A stretch of 64,000 bases of DNA from SOJA01 sp964598485 (lineage in GTDB: Archaea > Thermoproteota > Bathyarchaeia > Bathyarchaeales > Bathycorpusculaceae): contig CAZRCD010000010.1 of NCBI GenBank assembly GCA_964598485.1, forward strand, positions 1-64,000, written 5' to 3'. The stretch's first letter is position 1. Every line of letters begins with the position of its first letter. Made by a program: the position numbers and the translations under genes. This document shows positions 52,201 through 60,677 of this stretch, piece by piece. Under the pieces are notes generated by a model. The model saw only the letters and a list, made by a program, of their open reading frames with translations. It was not told the origin of the DNA and searched no databases.

Positions 52201-52371
52201 GCTTGCAGTATCATAAAGCCATCCAGGATCAACGGTTTCAGGTTCACCAATCGTTCCTACAGCAATCTCACTCGGGCGTGGAACTCCATTAGCTGACACT
52301 GATGTAATTGGAATCGTTGTTGCTAACAGTAAAGCAATGAACACAATTGCTAACGAATTTTTTTTGAACAT
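49276..52371 (-). CDS. Peptide-binding protein (SBP family 5) with C-terminal dockerin
   Basis: 1031 residues, much longer than the usual 550-600. Signal peptide (1 to about 28), then a family 5 solute-binding fold: IAVGTIGEPETVDPGWLYDT at the start and YSDPYVDALIQEGGHSTNAT, then RRQEIYYELQDIYITDCPSV, near its end. A beta region follows. A dockerin closes the protein at 973-1031 with loops GDINGDGIVDGVD and ADINCDGIVDGTD. It is divergent from the dppB-F transporter genes 164 bases away, so it must be their binding protein. There is no lipobox or membrane anchor; I infer that the dockerin fixes it to a surface cohesin. Confidence 0.88.
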   Translation of the reverse strand: MFKKNSLAIVFIALLLATTIPITSVSANGVPRPSEIAVGTIGEPETVDPGWLYDTASGEIVMNVYDQLVAFMVDYTEPDVKLQGKTDEFSANLASEWYLDETDPDHPVFYFKIKGSHNNIITVFNPSIDPYYPVSTQWTETDPEPGNQWHIWKWHDNNADGYLSPCDIVKMDKKTFQGPDEMPWIAFHVQDVIIDEGYTLVLKELPIPFQCWRTVTLPGGFNPAAPVGNQVVEVGYCNIPEVALITDTAGRQYNIDDWEDGMFGPYDYTLSAGDVIQMTRKDVPPSEYIYGWTRDYIVESIDTEIMVVKPCLTCWDIEYSFERWFVLDHTGGPQWMIYEPLTYPDYGWPDENEDLIPDPEFAPIVDAAIETNCTWVWFTFASPFPPMIFLQSIAQSWASILYMDWAMDQGCWDGEWTTVPTYHDPMVSPLMDPLPVMCGTGPYLYVEWITGKHWRLERFEEHWQQWPVRGCEGYVDVIKVEFISEWPTRKLMFLAGDLDFCYVPTMYKADVEGKPGVRCTFPLPTLVTGGNFFNFNVSLESRYLYPPFITHLDYGVIDETGIPPDFFSDKFLRKAFSYCVNYTDFIEVAFLGESEYPATPAIYGLPYRRPESWYAENQYYLNLTEAEYYFKLAWGGSGENPGHDPAMVTPGQVWTKGFKLPLCYNTGNVPRRTMAEDQIETHVESLNPTKFHIDVYDVEWGTVYIPELFSYKLTMFVIGWQADYPDPHNFFFPFMHTEGAFSEPQRYSDPYVDALIQEGGHSTNATRRQEIYYELQDIYITDCPSVCTYQPSGRHWERTWIYGWYYNPIYSGGYFKHYWKDLPPGVTTMQPVDLSVWDTITNVTQTLITDHGAPTIKILKSDKGMYPTVTIEVNYSRVDTNTLMAGFLANILLTRTKGTDTYPIEDGYKEFQVWGPGDSGTVPAFLWNETDAFELAGTWTIGATTGVVSETAYDEAVVNNTVTDGYAIVYGTGDINGDGIVDGVDYQKVKKAIPSAPGDPNWNWAADINCDGIVDGTDYTIVKGLVPTSYV

Positions 52372-52422
52372 TTTCCTTTCTCCTTTAACGTTACAAGATA
52401 AAGCTACCAGCGATATTTAATC

Positions 52423-52442
52423 TTTATGGAACAATCTTCCAG
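52423..52442 (-). promoter_or_regulatory. Surface-gene promoter motif, site D
   Basis: On the minus strand CTGGAAGATTGTTCCATAAA is followed by GATTAAATATC (52412-52422), the TATA box of the binding-protein gene. Its core TGGAA-N5-TTCCA is a perfect palindrome and lies in the shared region upstream of the divergent transporter operon, so it could act on both. Confidence 0.6.
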
Positions 52443-52535
52443 TAACCACAGCGTCCTTATCAACATACCAGTTCCTTAGTTCCCGCGTAAAAGTTATTAA
52501 CCTCTTTTATCACTGTCCAAAAGCGAGGGCTTACA

Positions 52536-53576
52536 ATGGGTCTCAGCACATACATTGTTAGAAGACTTTTACTCCTCATTCCTATCCTAATAGGGGTTTC
52601 ATTACTTATTTTCGCGATGGCAGAATTCTTTGACCCGTACGCCAGAGCTGCTCTATACGTGGATGTGACCAAAGTTAGAGATTGGGACGCAGTCTTCAGA
52701 AAGTACGGCTTTTCAGACCCGGTGTATGTCAGATATTTCCGTTGGATTAACGAAGTTATACACGGCAACTTAGGTTACTCACAAGAAAATCGCATGTTCG
52801 TCTTACAGTGTATTATGAGGAAGTTCCCTGCCAGCGTCGAGATAGCACTATTTTCCACGCCGCTCACCATTGTTCTAGGAATATACCTAGGCATGTTATC
52901 AGCTGTACACCGAGACAAACCGATCGACCATATGACAAGAGTTTTCGCAATAATCGGCTGGTCTCTCCCAACCTTTTGGTCTGCAATAATACTGCTTTCA
53001 TTCTTCTACGGCGGCTTTGGCATTTTTCCGCCAGGTAGGCTAGGAAGCGCCGCCGATGATTTCATATCCCGTGGCTCAAGAGTTGGCACATACAATGCCT
53101 ACACAGGCCTTAACACCATTGACGGATTGCTCAACGGACAACTATGGATAACCTGGGATGCACTGATGCACCTTGTACTTCCATGTATAAACCTGACGAT
53201 AGTTCAAATAGCGCTTCTTATAAGGGTGATGCGCTCTAGCATGCTGGAAGAACTCAATAAAGGTTACATTATCACAGCAAGAGCAAAAGGTCTAACCCAA
53301 AGCGAAGTCATCAATAAACATGCGAGAAGGAACGCTTTAATCCCTGCAATTACTCTGTCAGGGCTGTTAATTGCAGGTATGATGACAGGCGTGGTCATAA
53401 CGGAAACTGTTTTCCACATCGAAGGTTTAGGGTCTGCAGCCGCTCGCGCCGCCCTCCATCTTGACATACCATTTGTACTTGGTTTCGCTATGTTCACTGG
53501 GATAATTTTTGTAATGGCGAATTTGATAGTGGACGTATTATATGCTTACATAGATCCACGAATCAGGCTGGTATAA
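52536..53576 (+). CDS. dppB: Peptide ABC transporter permease (DppB-like)
   Basis: 346 residues. Starts MGLSTYIVRRLLLLIPILIG, the standard DppB/OppB N terminus, with about six membrane helices. The coupling loop reads ITARAKGLTQSEVINKHARR, then NALIPAI. It forms the membrane channel with DppC. First gene of a four-gene plus-strand operon (5 bases to dppC), divergent from the dockerin-bearing binding protein. Confidence 0.92.
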   Translation: MGLSTYIVRRLLLLIPILIGVSLLIFAMAEFFDPYARAALYVDVTKVRDWDAVFRKYGFSDPVYVRYFRWINEVIHGNLGYSQENRMFVLQCIMRKFPASVEIALFSTPLTIVLGIYLGMLSAVHRDKPIDHMTRVFAIIGWSLPTFWSAIILLSFFYGGFGIFPPGRLGSAADDFISRGSRVGTYNAYTGLNTIDGLLNGQLWITWDALMHLVLPCINLTIVQIALLIRVMRSSMLEELNKGYIITARAKGLTQSEVINKHARRNALIPAITLSGLLIAGMMTGVVITETVFHIEGLGSAAARAALHLDIPFVLGFAMFTGIIFVMANLIVDVLYAYIDPRIRLV

Positions 53577-53580
53577 AAGA

Positions 53581-54594
53581 ATGACAAACATCATGTCGAA
53601 ATTAAAGGAATTCAAACAGTCGAAGCAGCCAACAATAAAGGAACTAAAATTTATCGTTCATAGAATAAAAAAAAGCCCTCTCTCAATTATGGGCTTAGCG
53701 ATAATCCTATTCTTCACATTTATAGCGGTGCTGGCTCCAGTACTGGCACCCCCGGTTCCTCCGCCTATGGGCAAACTAGATCCATTCATGGTATGGAAAG
53801 ACCTGAACATCCCACCACGAGAGCGAAATCTACCGAGCCCTCCAAATCCCACCCATCCATTCGGAACCACAGAACAGAGTTATGACATGTACTACGGATG
53901 CATTTGGGGAACCATAACAGCGTTCCGCATAGGCTTGATGGTTGTAATTCTGGCTTTAATAATCGGTCTTCTAACAGGATGCGTTGCTGGCTACTATGGA
54001 GGAATCATCGATGAAATATTGATGCGATTAACCGACATCGTCATCGCCTTCCCAGGTTTGGTTCTCTGTATGGCACTGGTTACAGCTTTACCTCCTCAAC
54101 TTACTATAAACTTAGGCTTTACCCAGTTCGCCATAACATTGAACAAGTTGGACAAAGTCCTGTTAGCCCTCGTCCTAGTTGGATGGCCATCCTACACTAG
54201 AGTGATACGAGGGGAGATATTAAGAGTTAAGGAAGAAGATTACGTCGAGGCTGCTAAAGCTGTTGGATGTTCTGACCTCAGAGTGATCGTTAAGCACATT
54301 CTCCCAAACACGATATACCCAATTGTGATCATGGCATCTCTAGATACAGGAGCAATTGTCCTGACCGCCGCAGCCTTAAGCTTCCTTGGGATTGGGGCTC
54401 CACTAGGTTACGCAGACTGGGGACAACTGATAGCCCTGTCAAGAAACTACATCATCTCGAACATAGCTAACCCAGCCGGCAACTGGTGGGTGTGGATAAT
54501 ACCAGGCATGTTCATATTTACTTTCGTTCTAGGATGGAATCTACTAGGTGACGCGTTCAGAGATATCTTAGATCCAACGCTGAGGAGAAGATAA
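53581..54594 (+). CDS. dppC: Peptide ABC transporter permease (DppC-like)
   Basis: 337 residues with the DppC layout: a cytoplasmic N terminus, the first helix (LSIMGLAIILFFTFIAVLAP), a long extracellular loop with HPFGTTEQSYD, then the remaining helices. The coupling loop is VEAAKAVGCSDLRVIVKHIL, then PNTIYPIVI. It begins 4 bases after dppB and ends 1 base before dppD. Confidence 0.92.
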   Translation: MTNIMSKLKEFKQSKQPTIKELKFIVHRIKKSPLSIMGLAIILFFTFIAVLAPVLAPPVPPPMGKLDPFMVWKDLNIPPRERNLPSPPNPTHPFGTTEQSYDMYYGCIWGTITAFRIGLMVVILALIIGLLTGCVAGYYGGIIDEILMRLTDIVIAFPGLVLCMALVTALPPQLTINLGFTQFAITLNKLDKVLLALVLVGWPSYTRVIRGEILRVKEEDYVEAAKAVGCSDLRVIVKHILPNTIYPIVIMASLDTGAIVLTAAALSFLGIGAPLGYADWGQLIALSRNYIISNIANPAGNWWVWIIPGMFIFTFVLGWNLLGDAFRDILDPTLRRR

Positions 54595-54595
54595 A

Positions 54596-55699
54596 ATGGG
54601 CAAGCTCATTGAAGTTCAAGATCTAGTGTTAAGATTCTACACGTACGATGGAGTTGTCAAAGCCCTTGAAGGAGTTAACCTATTTGTAAAGGAAGGCGAG
54701 ACACTTGGCGTCGTGGGTGAAACTGGATGCGGGAAAACCATGACTGGTCTCTCAATCTTAGATATCACTCCGGCGCCAGGAAAAATAGAAGGCGGTAAAG
54801 TTTTCTTCAAAACCAGACATGGAAAAACCATAGACCTCTTAGCCCAAGAGGATCGTATTTTAAGGATGATTAGAGGAAAACATATTTCCATGATCTTCCA
54901 AGAACCAGGTTCTGCCCTGAATCCCGTATACACCGTTGAGAATCAAATTGCAGAAGTCCTTTTGCACCACAGAAGAAAGGAACTATTGGAGAGGACGCTT
55001 GCTCAAATTGAAAAAGACGGAATGGAAAAAAAGATTTACAAGAAGATGTTGGAAAACCCCAACTCACGCACCCTTAAGGTTTTCTTAAAAATTCCAATTA
55101 TCGGAAGATGCAAAAGGCTAAAGAAGGAAGTTAGAAAGGAGGTTCTCAACATCCTCAAAGAGATGGAGATAGGGGATCCAGAGAGAGTTGCAAAGATGTA
55201 TCCCCACGAGCTTAGTGGAGGCATGCAGCAACGTGTCGTAATAGCCATGGCGCTCGCGTGTGACCCAAGGCTCCTAATAGCAGACGAACCAACAACTTCC
55301 TTAGACGTGACTGTTCAAGCTCAAATCCTAGACCTAATAAGGAGACTTAAAAAAAGATTAGGATCATCAGTTATATACATAACTCACGACATGGGAGTTA
55401 TCGCCGAGATATCCGACCGTGTAGCTGTAATGTACGCTGGCAACGTCTGCGAAGTCGCAGAAGTCAAAGAACTTTTCAAGAGACCAATTCATCCGTACAC
55501 TATAGCCTTGCTAGAATCCATTCCAAAACCTGGGGAAGGGTTTAAATCCATCGTGGGCATGGTACCTAACCTAATAAATCCTCCCACAGGTTGCAGGTTT
55601 CACCCAAGATGCCCCTTCGCCAAGACCATATGCAAAGAGAAAATGCCAAAGATTAAAGAGGTAAAGAAAGAACATTTCGTTGCGTGTCATTTATATTAG
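54596..55699 (+). CDS. dppD: Peptide ABC transporter ATPase (DppD-like)
   Basis: 367 residues. Walker A GETGCGKT at 41-48, the signature LSGGMQQRVVIAMAL, Walker B LLIADEPTTSLD, and the C-terminal oligopeptide motif PTGCRFHPRCPFAKTIC. An extra helical stretch of about 50 residues (HHRRKELLERTLAQIEKDGM onward) lies between Q-loop and signature, longer than in bacterial DppD. Works with DppF to power uptake. Overlaps the longest reading of dppF. Confidence 0.92.
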   Translation: MGKLIEVQDLVLRFYTYDGVVKALEGVNLFVKEGETLGVVGETGCGKTMTGLSILDITPAPGKIEGGKVFFKTRHGKTIDLLAQEDRILRMIRGKHISMIFQEPGSALNPVYTVENQIAEVLLHHRRKELLERTLAQIEKDGMEKKIYKKMLENPNSRTLKVFLKIPIIGRCKRLKKEVRKEVLNILKEMEIGDPERVAKMYPHELSGGMQQRVVIAMALACDPRLLIADEPTTSLDVTVQAQILDLIRRLKKRLGSSVIYITHDMGVIAEISDRVAVMYAGNVCEVAEVKELFKRPIHPYTIALLESIPKPGEGFKSIVGMVPNLINPPTGCRFHPRCPFAKTICKEKMPKIKEVKKEHFVACHLY

Positions 55700-55709
55700 A
55701 GGTGTAAAA

Positions 55710-56759
55710 TTGAGCGTCATGCTAGAAGCAGAAAGCTTAAAAAAGTATTACCCCATAAAAGGTGGGATTCTCAAAAGAAAGGTAGCTGATGTCAGAGCTG
55801 TAGACTGTGTTAACCTAAGCATAATGAGAGGAGAATGTTTTGGCTTAGTCGGAGAATCAGGATGCGGCAAAACGACGTTTGGCAAAACACTTATTCGATT
55901 ACTTAAACCGACTGCAGGCCATGTATACTTCAACATTACACCTGAAGTGAGCGAAGAAATAAAGAAGCTTGAGGGCTCAAGTCAAAGTGCACATAGACTT
56001 AAAAAACTCAGAAAACAGTACGACATCGCTAAATTCAAGAGAGGAAAGCTGAAAGCTCTAAGAAGAAAAATGCAAATAGTCTACCAGGATCCAACACGTT
56101 CTCTCGATCCACGGATGCTCGTTAAGGACACAGTTGCGGAACCACTACTAGTGCAAAAAATAGCAAAGGGAGCAGAAGCTAGAAAAAGAGTGCTGAAAAC
56201 GCTTGAAAAAGTAGGACTAGGGGCAATGCATCTATACAGATACCCTCATGAGTTCAGCGGAGGACAAAGACAAAGAATAGCAATAGCTAGAGCCTTCATA
56301 ATTAATCCAGAATTCGTGGTTCTCGATGAACCAACATCCGCGGTGGACGTTTCTGTACGTGCTCAGCTGCTTGACCTCTTCCAGAAATTACGCAAAGATA
56401 CGAACCTAACGTATCTGTTCATCAGTCACGATCTAAGCGTTGTTGAATGCATAAGCGATAGAGTCGCAGTTATGTATGTTGGAAAAGTGGTTGAACTAGC
56501 ACAAACAACAGAGATCTTCCATAACCCACTTCATCCTTACACGCAAGCATTAATGTCTGCAATTCCAATTCCAGATCCCACAGTCAAAAAGAAGCGAATA
56601 CTACTTACTGGAGATGTCCCAAGCCCAGTCAACCCTCCCGCTGGTTGCAGATTCCACCCCAGATGCTCACAAGTAATGGATATTTGCCGTAAGGAGGAAC
56701 CCGAGCTCAGGGATATAGGAAACGGACACATTGTGGCTTGTCACCTTATGAACAAATGA
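55710..56759 (+). CDS. dppF: Peptide ABC transporter ATPase (DppF-like)
   Basis: 349 residues from a TTG at 55710, 5 bases after the ribosome site GAGGTG. The frame is open from 55680 and an ATG lies at 55719. Walker A GESGCGKTTFGKTL, signature FSGGQRQRIAIARAF, Walker B VVLDEPTSAVDVS and the C-terminal PAGCRFHPRCSQVMDIC. As in DppD, an extra charged helical stretch (about residues 80-120) is present. Last gene of the transporter operon. Confidence 0.92.
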   Translation: MSVMLEAESLKKYYPIKGGILKRKVADVRAVDCVNLSIMRGECFGLVGESGCGKTTFGKTLIRLLKPTAGHVYFNITPEVSEEIKKLEGSSQSAHRLKKLRKQYDIAKFKRGKLKALRRKMQIVYQDPTRSLDPRMLVKDTVAEPLLVQKIAKGAEARKRVLKTLEKVGLGAMHLYRYPHEFSGGQRQRIAIARAFIINPEFVVLDEPTSAVDVSVRAQLLDLFQKLRKDTNLTYLFISHDLSVVECISDRVAVMYVGKVVELAQTTEIFHNPLHPYTQALMSAIPIPDPTVKKKRILLTGDVPSPVNPPAGCRFHPRCSQVMDICRKEEPELRDIGNGHIVACHLMNK

Positions 56760-56897
56760 TTTATGCTCAGAGTCCTTGACTAAGATTAGAGTTCAAGCTT
56801 CTAAAAAGTTCTCGTTTTTGACAGTGGAAAAGATTTTCACAAAACTTAAATAAAATTATGAGATTATAATGTCTTGTAGGAGAAGGAGAGATGCATA

Positions 56898-57149
56898 ATG
56901 TTAAAGTTTAGATATGTTCTAACGAAGGAAGGGGTGAATAGATGCCTCAAAAACGAATTCTATCTACAAGATACCTCAATATATAAAGGTTATACCGAAA
57001 AAATTTTTCGTTTGTTGCACAGATCAGAAAGACCTTTAACAATCAGAGAAATCGGTAACTTAACCGGAATAAAAACCCGTTCAGTGAACGGGGTAATAAC
57101 CTTCAACATTTACGCAGGATACATCATGCGAATACCCATTCACTATTAA
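56898..57149 (+). CDS. Small winged-helix-like protein
   Basis: 83 residues. After a basic start, the second half reads YTEKIFRLLHRSERPLTIRE and IGNLTGIKTRSVNGVITFNI, which fits a winged helix-turn-helix (recognition helix RSVNGVITFN). Probably a DNA-binding protein; target unknown. It is the next gene after the transporter operon (138-base gap with its own AT-rich promoter, AAACTTAAATAAAATT), so it could be a local regulator. Confidence 0.55.
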   Translation: MLKFRYVLTKEGVNRCLKNEFYLQDTSIYKGYTEKIFRLLHRSERPLTIREIGNLTGIKTRSVNGVITFNIYAGYIMRIPIHY

Positions 57150-57160
57150 TTGTGGAACAA

Positions 57161-57577
57161 CTATTGTTCATATTGTTGCGCGGAAAACTTGGCAGAATTA
57201 CTCAATTGCAATACGACGTTTTCTACATGTCTCCAAAACTCTTTTTCCAGCTTCAGCTCAGCTTCTTCCGATTTCAGTTTTCTCAAAAGGAAATATCCAC
57301 CAAATAACATTGTTTCTAAGAAAAAAGAAGGAGGAGAACTGCGCCCTTTTCCACCCTTACAAAGATCAAACTTTACAACAAGGTCATCAGATGTCCCCTC
57401 CACAGTTACATTCACATACCCACCTATCTTAAAATGTGGCGAATCCTCCGCAAGTATTTGATAACCAGCTGATATTTTTCCCTTTATCGCTTCGAAATCC
57501 TTTGCTTTAAAGAAGTCGCCTATGCGTGTAGTAAGTAATGCCAGATTGACACTCCTCCCTTTCCACCTCTTCTGCAT
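57161..57577 (-). CDS. Hypothetical protein, 138 residues
   Basis: Starts MQKRWKGRSVNLALLTTRIG and contains a beta-rich middle (FKIGGYVNVTVEGTSDDLVV, then KFDLCKGGKGR) followed by a helical end. A hydrophobic patch FFLETMLFGGYFLL could be a short membrane segment. No family recognised. Convergent with the small winged-helix gene, 11 bases apart. Confidence 0.55.
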   Translation of the reverse strand: MQKRWKGRSVNLALLTTRIGDFFKAKDFEAIKGKISAGYQILAEDSPHFKIGGYVNVTVEGTSDDLVVKFDLCKGGKGRSSPPSFFLETMLFGGYFLLRKLKSEEAELKLEKEFWRHVENVVLQLSNSAKFSAQQYEQ

Positions 57578-57819
57578 ATCTAATCACTGTTAAAAGTCTC
57601 ACTATACTTAAAAAAGCTTACGACATTCCCCTACCCTGAATTTTTTCGCCTAGCAAACATCTAGACCAACAAAGTAAGCATAATCAACCATCTTAAATGG
57701 GAATTAAAACATCGCAAGCCTAATCGTGAATGTCTAAAAGCTTCGTAGAAATATTTATCTGAAAGGCTCAGTCTATATAGTAAACGTGAGAGGGCCTAAC
57801 TTGTCGAGATGAAAAAATA

Positions 57820-58323
57820 ATGGGGAAAAAAGCGAAGGTAGCAAGAAGAAAAAAAGGAAAATTGAACAAAAACATAGCAATTTTATCGGTTGTTGCAATA
57901 ATGGTTGCGATTATCACAATATCAGCGCTATATCAAAGTGAACAGCAACCAGCTTCAAAAGAGGCAGCCGCTGAATACTTCGAGTTTTCAGGGGCACTTG
58001 CCGAAGCAGTGGCTGAGGACGAAATCAATAGTTCTATTTTTATAAAACAAATATGGTTCAACGTTACGGCCGTAAAAGGAGATGCTACGGAAGTGTTTAT
58101 CTTTCCCCTTCAAGGAATGGTAGAGCGAATAGACGCCCCACAATATCAAAAAATAATTCAAGGAGAAACCAAACTAGCTAATGTAATGTACAATAAAGCG
58201 GTGCAAAGCAAAAAAGAGGATGGATATCCCGTTAAATTTGATGTGACATCTCACGAGGCTGAAGGACAGGTTACCATTTATATTACTGAATTCTTTCCTC
58301 CTCTTTTTCCTTTCGGTTATTAG
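57820..58323 (+). CDS. Membrane-anchored hypothetical protein
   Basis: 167 residues: a very basic cytoplasmic start (GKKAKVARRKKGKLNKN), one membrane helix (IAILSVVAIMVAIITISALY) and an extracellular mixed alpha-beta domain (EYFEFSGALAEAVAEDEINS..., VTIYITEFFPPLFPF). No family recognised. It looks like a signal-anchor protein exposed on the outside. A CTATATAG promoter box lies near 57772. Confidence 0.6.
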   Translation: MGKKAKVARRKKGKLNKNIAILSVVAIMVAIITISALYQSEQQPASKEAAAEYFEFSGALAEAVAEDEINSSIFIKQIWFNVTAVKGDATEVFIFPLQGMVERIDAPQYQKIIQGETKLANVMYNKAVQSKKEDGYPVKFDVTSHEAEGQVTIYITEFFPPLFPFGY

Positions 58324-58431
58324 CTCCACTGTGAGACAAGTTTACACTTTCATTTTCATTTCCAAATTCCCATAAATGTTTTGAAATGGATTCTACACTT
58401 GCAGTGTTAGAGCCAAAACCTGCGGATTTAA

Positions 58432-60207
58432 CTAATCCACGAATTTTTTGAGTTGACTTTTATACATCTCAATGATCTCCTTAACTGTTGTTGCATCTTC
58501 AGCTGCCTTGTCAAGCCGATAGTTTCCTGTAAATCTTGGAAACCTTATTGCCAAGCCGCTTCCTTTGCGTATGACACTCATGGCACACGCATGTATTGGG
58601 CTGAGGGTGATTTCGGCGCCGAGAACTTCAATAACAACGATTGGTTCAAACCAAACATCTGCCTCAATTGCGGATTGCACCCTCGGATGTTTATGAGAAA
58701 GCTTATGCTTGCCTAAGATTTTAGGCAGTTTTTCTAGATCTTCATCCGTGAAGCCTGTTCCACATTTCGTCACGGTTTCAAAAGTGTCGTTAGTATGGTC
58801 GTAGGCTGCTAAAAGTAATGCTCCATAGGTTCCAGCCCGTTTTCCTCTACCGTGAAAGGCACCGACTACCACCAAGTCCACAGTGTCAGTCATCTCGCTT
58901 TTATAGTCTCGTTTATATTTTATCCAAAGCCAACCTCTAGCCCCAGCTTGATAAACTGAGTCTTCTGCAATGGATTTGCAGACTAAGCCTTCGCAACCGT
59001 GCTCTACAGCTTCGAGAAAGAATTTTTCCAGTTCTTTCACGTTGCCCGTGACTATGTATTGGGCAATTTTTACTCTACCGCTTTCTTCGATTGTTTTTTC
59101 AAGCGCCCGCCGCCTAATAGGATACGGTTTTAAAGTTAGGTCTTTACCATTAACATAAAGTGCATCAAACATGAATAGAGAAACAGGATATTCTTCCATA
59201 GCCTTTTCAATTTCATACTTGCGTCTGCGATGCATTAGCTCTTGAAAAGGTCGCATCTCGCCAGTGCCAGGACCTATTGCGACGCATTCACCTTCTAAAA
59301 TGGCGTCTTTTGCTTTCACATAGTTCTTAAGAAGTTCAACAGCGTCTGGGTATTGGTCTGAAATGTTTTCTAAGCGTCTAGAAAATAAGGTAACTTTATC
59401 GCCTTTTTTGTGGGCTTGTATTCTTTCGCCATCATACTTGTATTCGGCTATGCATTTTCCCCCGAGCTTTTCCAGAATCTCTTCTGGCAAAGAAAGCCTT
59501 TCACACAACATAGCCCTGATGGGTTCACCCACAGATATCTCAAATTTTTTGACCCCTTCTAACCCTTTCTCAGCAACTATTTTTGCGACCCCTCCGAGGT
59601 CTGAGGAAACGTTGTATGCGCGTTCTAAATATCCGCGGTTTTCCTTTCCACCGCCATAGGCTATTGCTAAAGCGTCTAGAACAGTCATGTCAGCGATACC
59701 TAAGCGAAGGTTTCCAGTAACTGTCCGCATAATGTATTTGGCTTCTTTAGGGGCTGCATCAGCCAAAAGCCCGGCTAAAAGCGCCATTTTAAGGTCAACT
59801 GCACCGGAACCCGAAGTCCTAGCCATTTTATCAAGAACCCCATAAACTCTTTGAACTGTTAAGGGCCGTTGGAAAAACGTTATCTGCCTTTTATTAGCTA
59901 TAAACTTCTGGGCCGTCCGTCCAATGTCTCCTGTCCTTTTTATGTCTTCTTCAATTTCGCTTTCTTTCATTCCAGAAGCTCGAGCGAGGGCTCTTATTGC
60001 AAGTTTCTCAGCCACGCCTATTTCAAGACTAACAAAGTCTGGGTATATTTTGCCCTGAGTTAAGTATACGACTTTATCGATTATCTCCTTTGGTGTATTT
60101 TTCAAAAGGTCAACTAAGAGGGCTGTCATTTCCAGCCTTTTTGTTGTGGCCTCAATTTTTTCGTAAGCATCAGCAATTACAGCGTATCTCAATAGATTGA
60201 ACCTCAC
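58432..60207 (-). CDS. lig: ATP-dependent DNA ligase
   Basis: 591 residues, the usual archaeal length. It seals nicks in replication and repair. An N-terminal DNA-binding domain (1 to about 210), the adenylation domain with the nucleotide-accepting Lys at 257 in YKYDGERIQAH, further motifs (LEGECVAIG, EGLVCKS, WLWIKYKRDY) and an OB-fold C terminus are visible. Single gene, convergent with the gene at 57820. Confidence 0.95.
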   Translation of the reverse strand: MRFNLLRYAVIADAYEKIEATTKRLEMTALLVDLLKNTPKEIIDKVVYLTQGKIYPDFVSLEIGVAEKLAIRALARASGMKESEIEEDIKRTGDIGRTAQKFIANKRQITFFQRPLTVQRVYGVLDKMARTSGSGAVDLKMALLAGLLADAAPKEAKYIMRTVTGNLRLGIADMTVLDALAIAYGGGKENRGYLERAYNVSSDLGGVAKIVAEKGLEGVKKFEISVGEPIRAMLCERLSLPEEILEKLGGKCIAEYKYDGERIQAHKKGDKVTLFSRRLENISDQYPDAVELLKNYVKAKDAILEGECVAIGPGTGEMRPFQELMHRRRKYEIEKAMEEYPVSLFMFDALYVNGKDLTLKPYPIRRRALEKTIEESGRVKIAQYIVTGNVKELEKFFLEAVEHGCEGLVCKSIAEDSVYQAGARGWLWIKYKRDYKSEMTDTVDLVVVGAFHGRGKRAGTYGALLLAAYDHTNDTFETVTKCGTGFTDEDLEKLPKILGKHKLSHKHPRVQSAIEADVWFEPIVVIEVLGAEITLSPIHACAMSVIRKGSGLAIRFPRFTGNYRLDKAAEDATTVKEIIEMYKSQLKKFVD

Positions 60208-60677
60208 AAATATAAAGTGTGAATGCGAAGATATTAAAACTTCATTCCGTCAAGCTTCCTTAATAAGTCTACAAGTCTTTCAATGGCTAGTTTTCAAGAG
60301 GTCTCACCCTTCTCTTTAGAAGCCATTGGCAGGGTCACCTACAACACCTGTTGCGCTTATTTCTTTTGCTCGGAAATCCCCAAGAAACCTCTGATCCGTT
60401 TCCTTAATCCTATTTTTGTGTACTTTGATTTCGGAAGCTTAATCTCCGGCTTTTTTAATTCTCTCTTTAACAGGAATTTTTCTGGATGTAGCTTTTAAGC
60501 AGTTTTAATGGAAATGTTAGTTTTGGAATCCAATTGCTGATCTGGATGAAAATAATAGACGTATCAAAGGTAGCCAGGACTTCGGTAAAACAGTCTAACC
60601 CAACTACCTTATAAATGATAGAAAATTTTCCGCAAGCGTTATTTCTTAATTAAACTATCATTGACTCGGAGAAAGAA
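60208..60677. other. Intergenic region, no gene seen
   Basis: About 470 bases with only short, compositionally poor frames. I see no RNA gene, repeat or motif that I can support. Confidence 0.4.

Noticed and set aside
60283..60498. 71-codon frame between DNA ligase and the beta-helix stump
   Set aside because: Irregular composition, no ribosome site, no family similarity.
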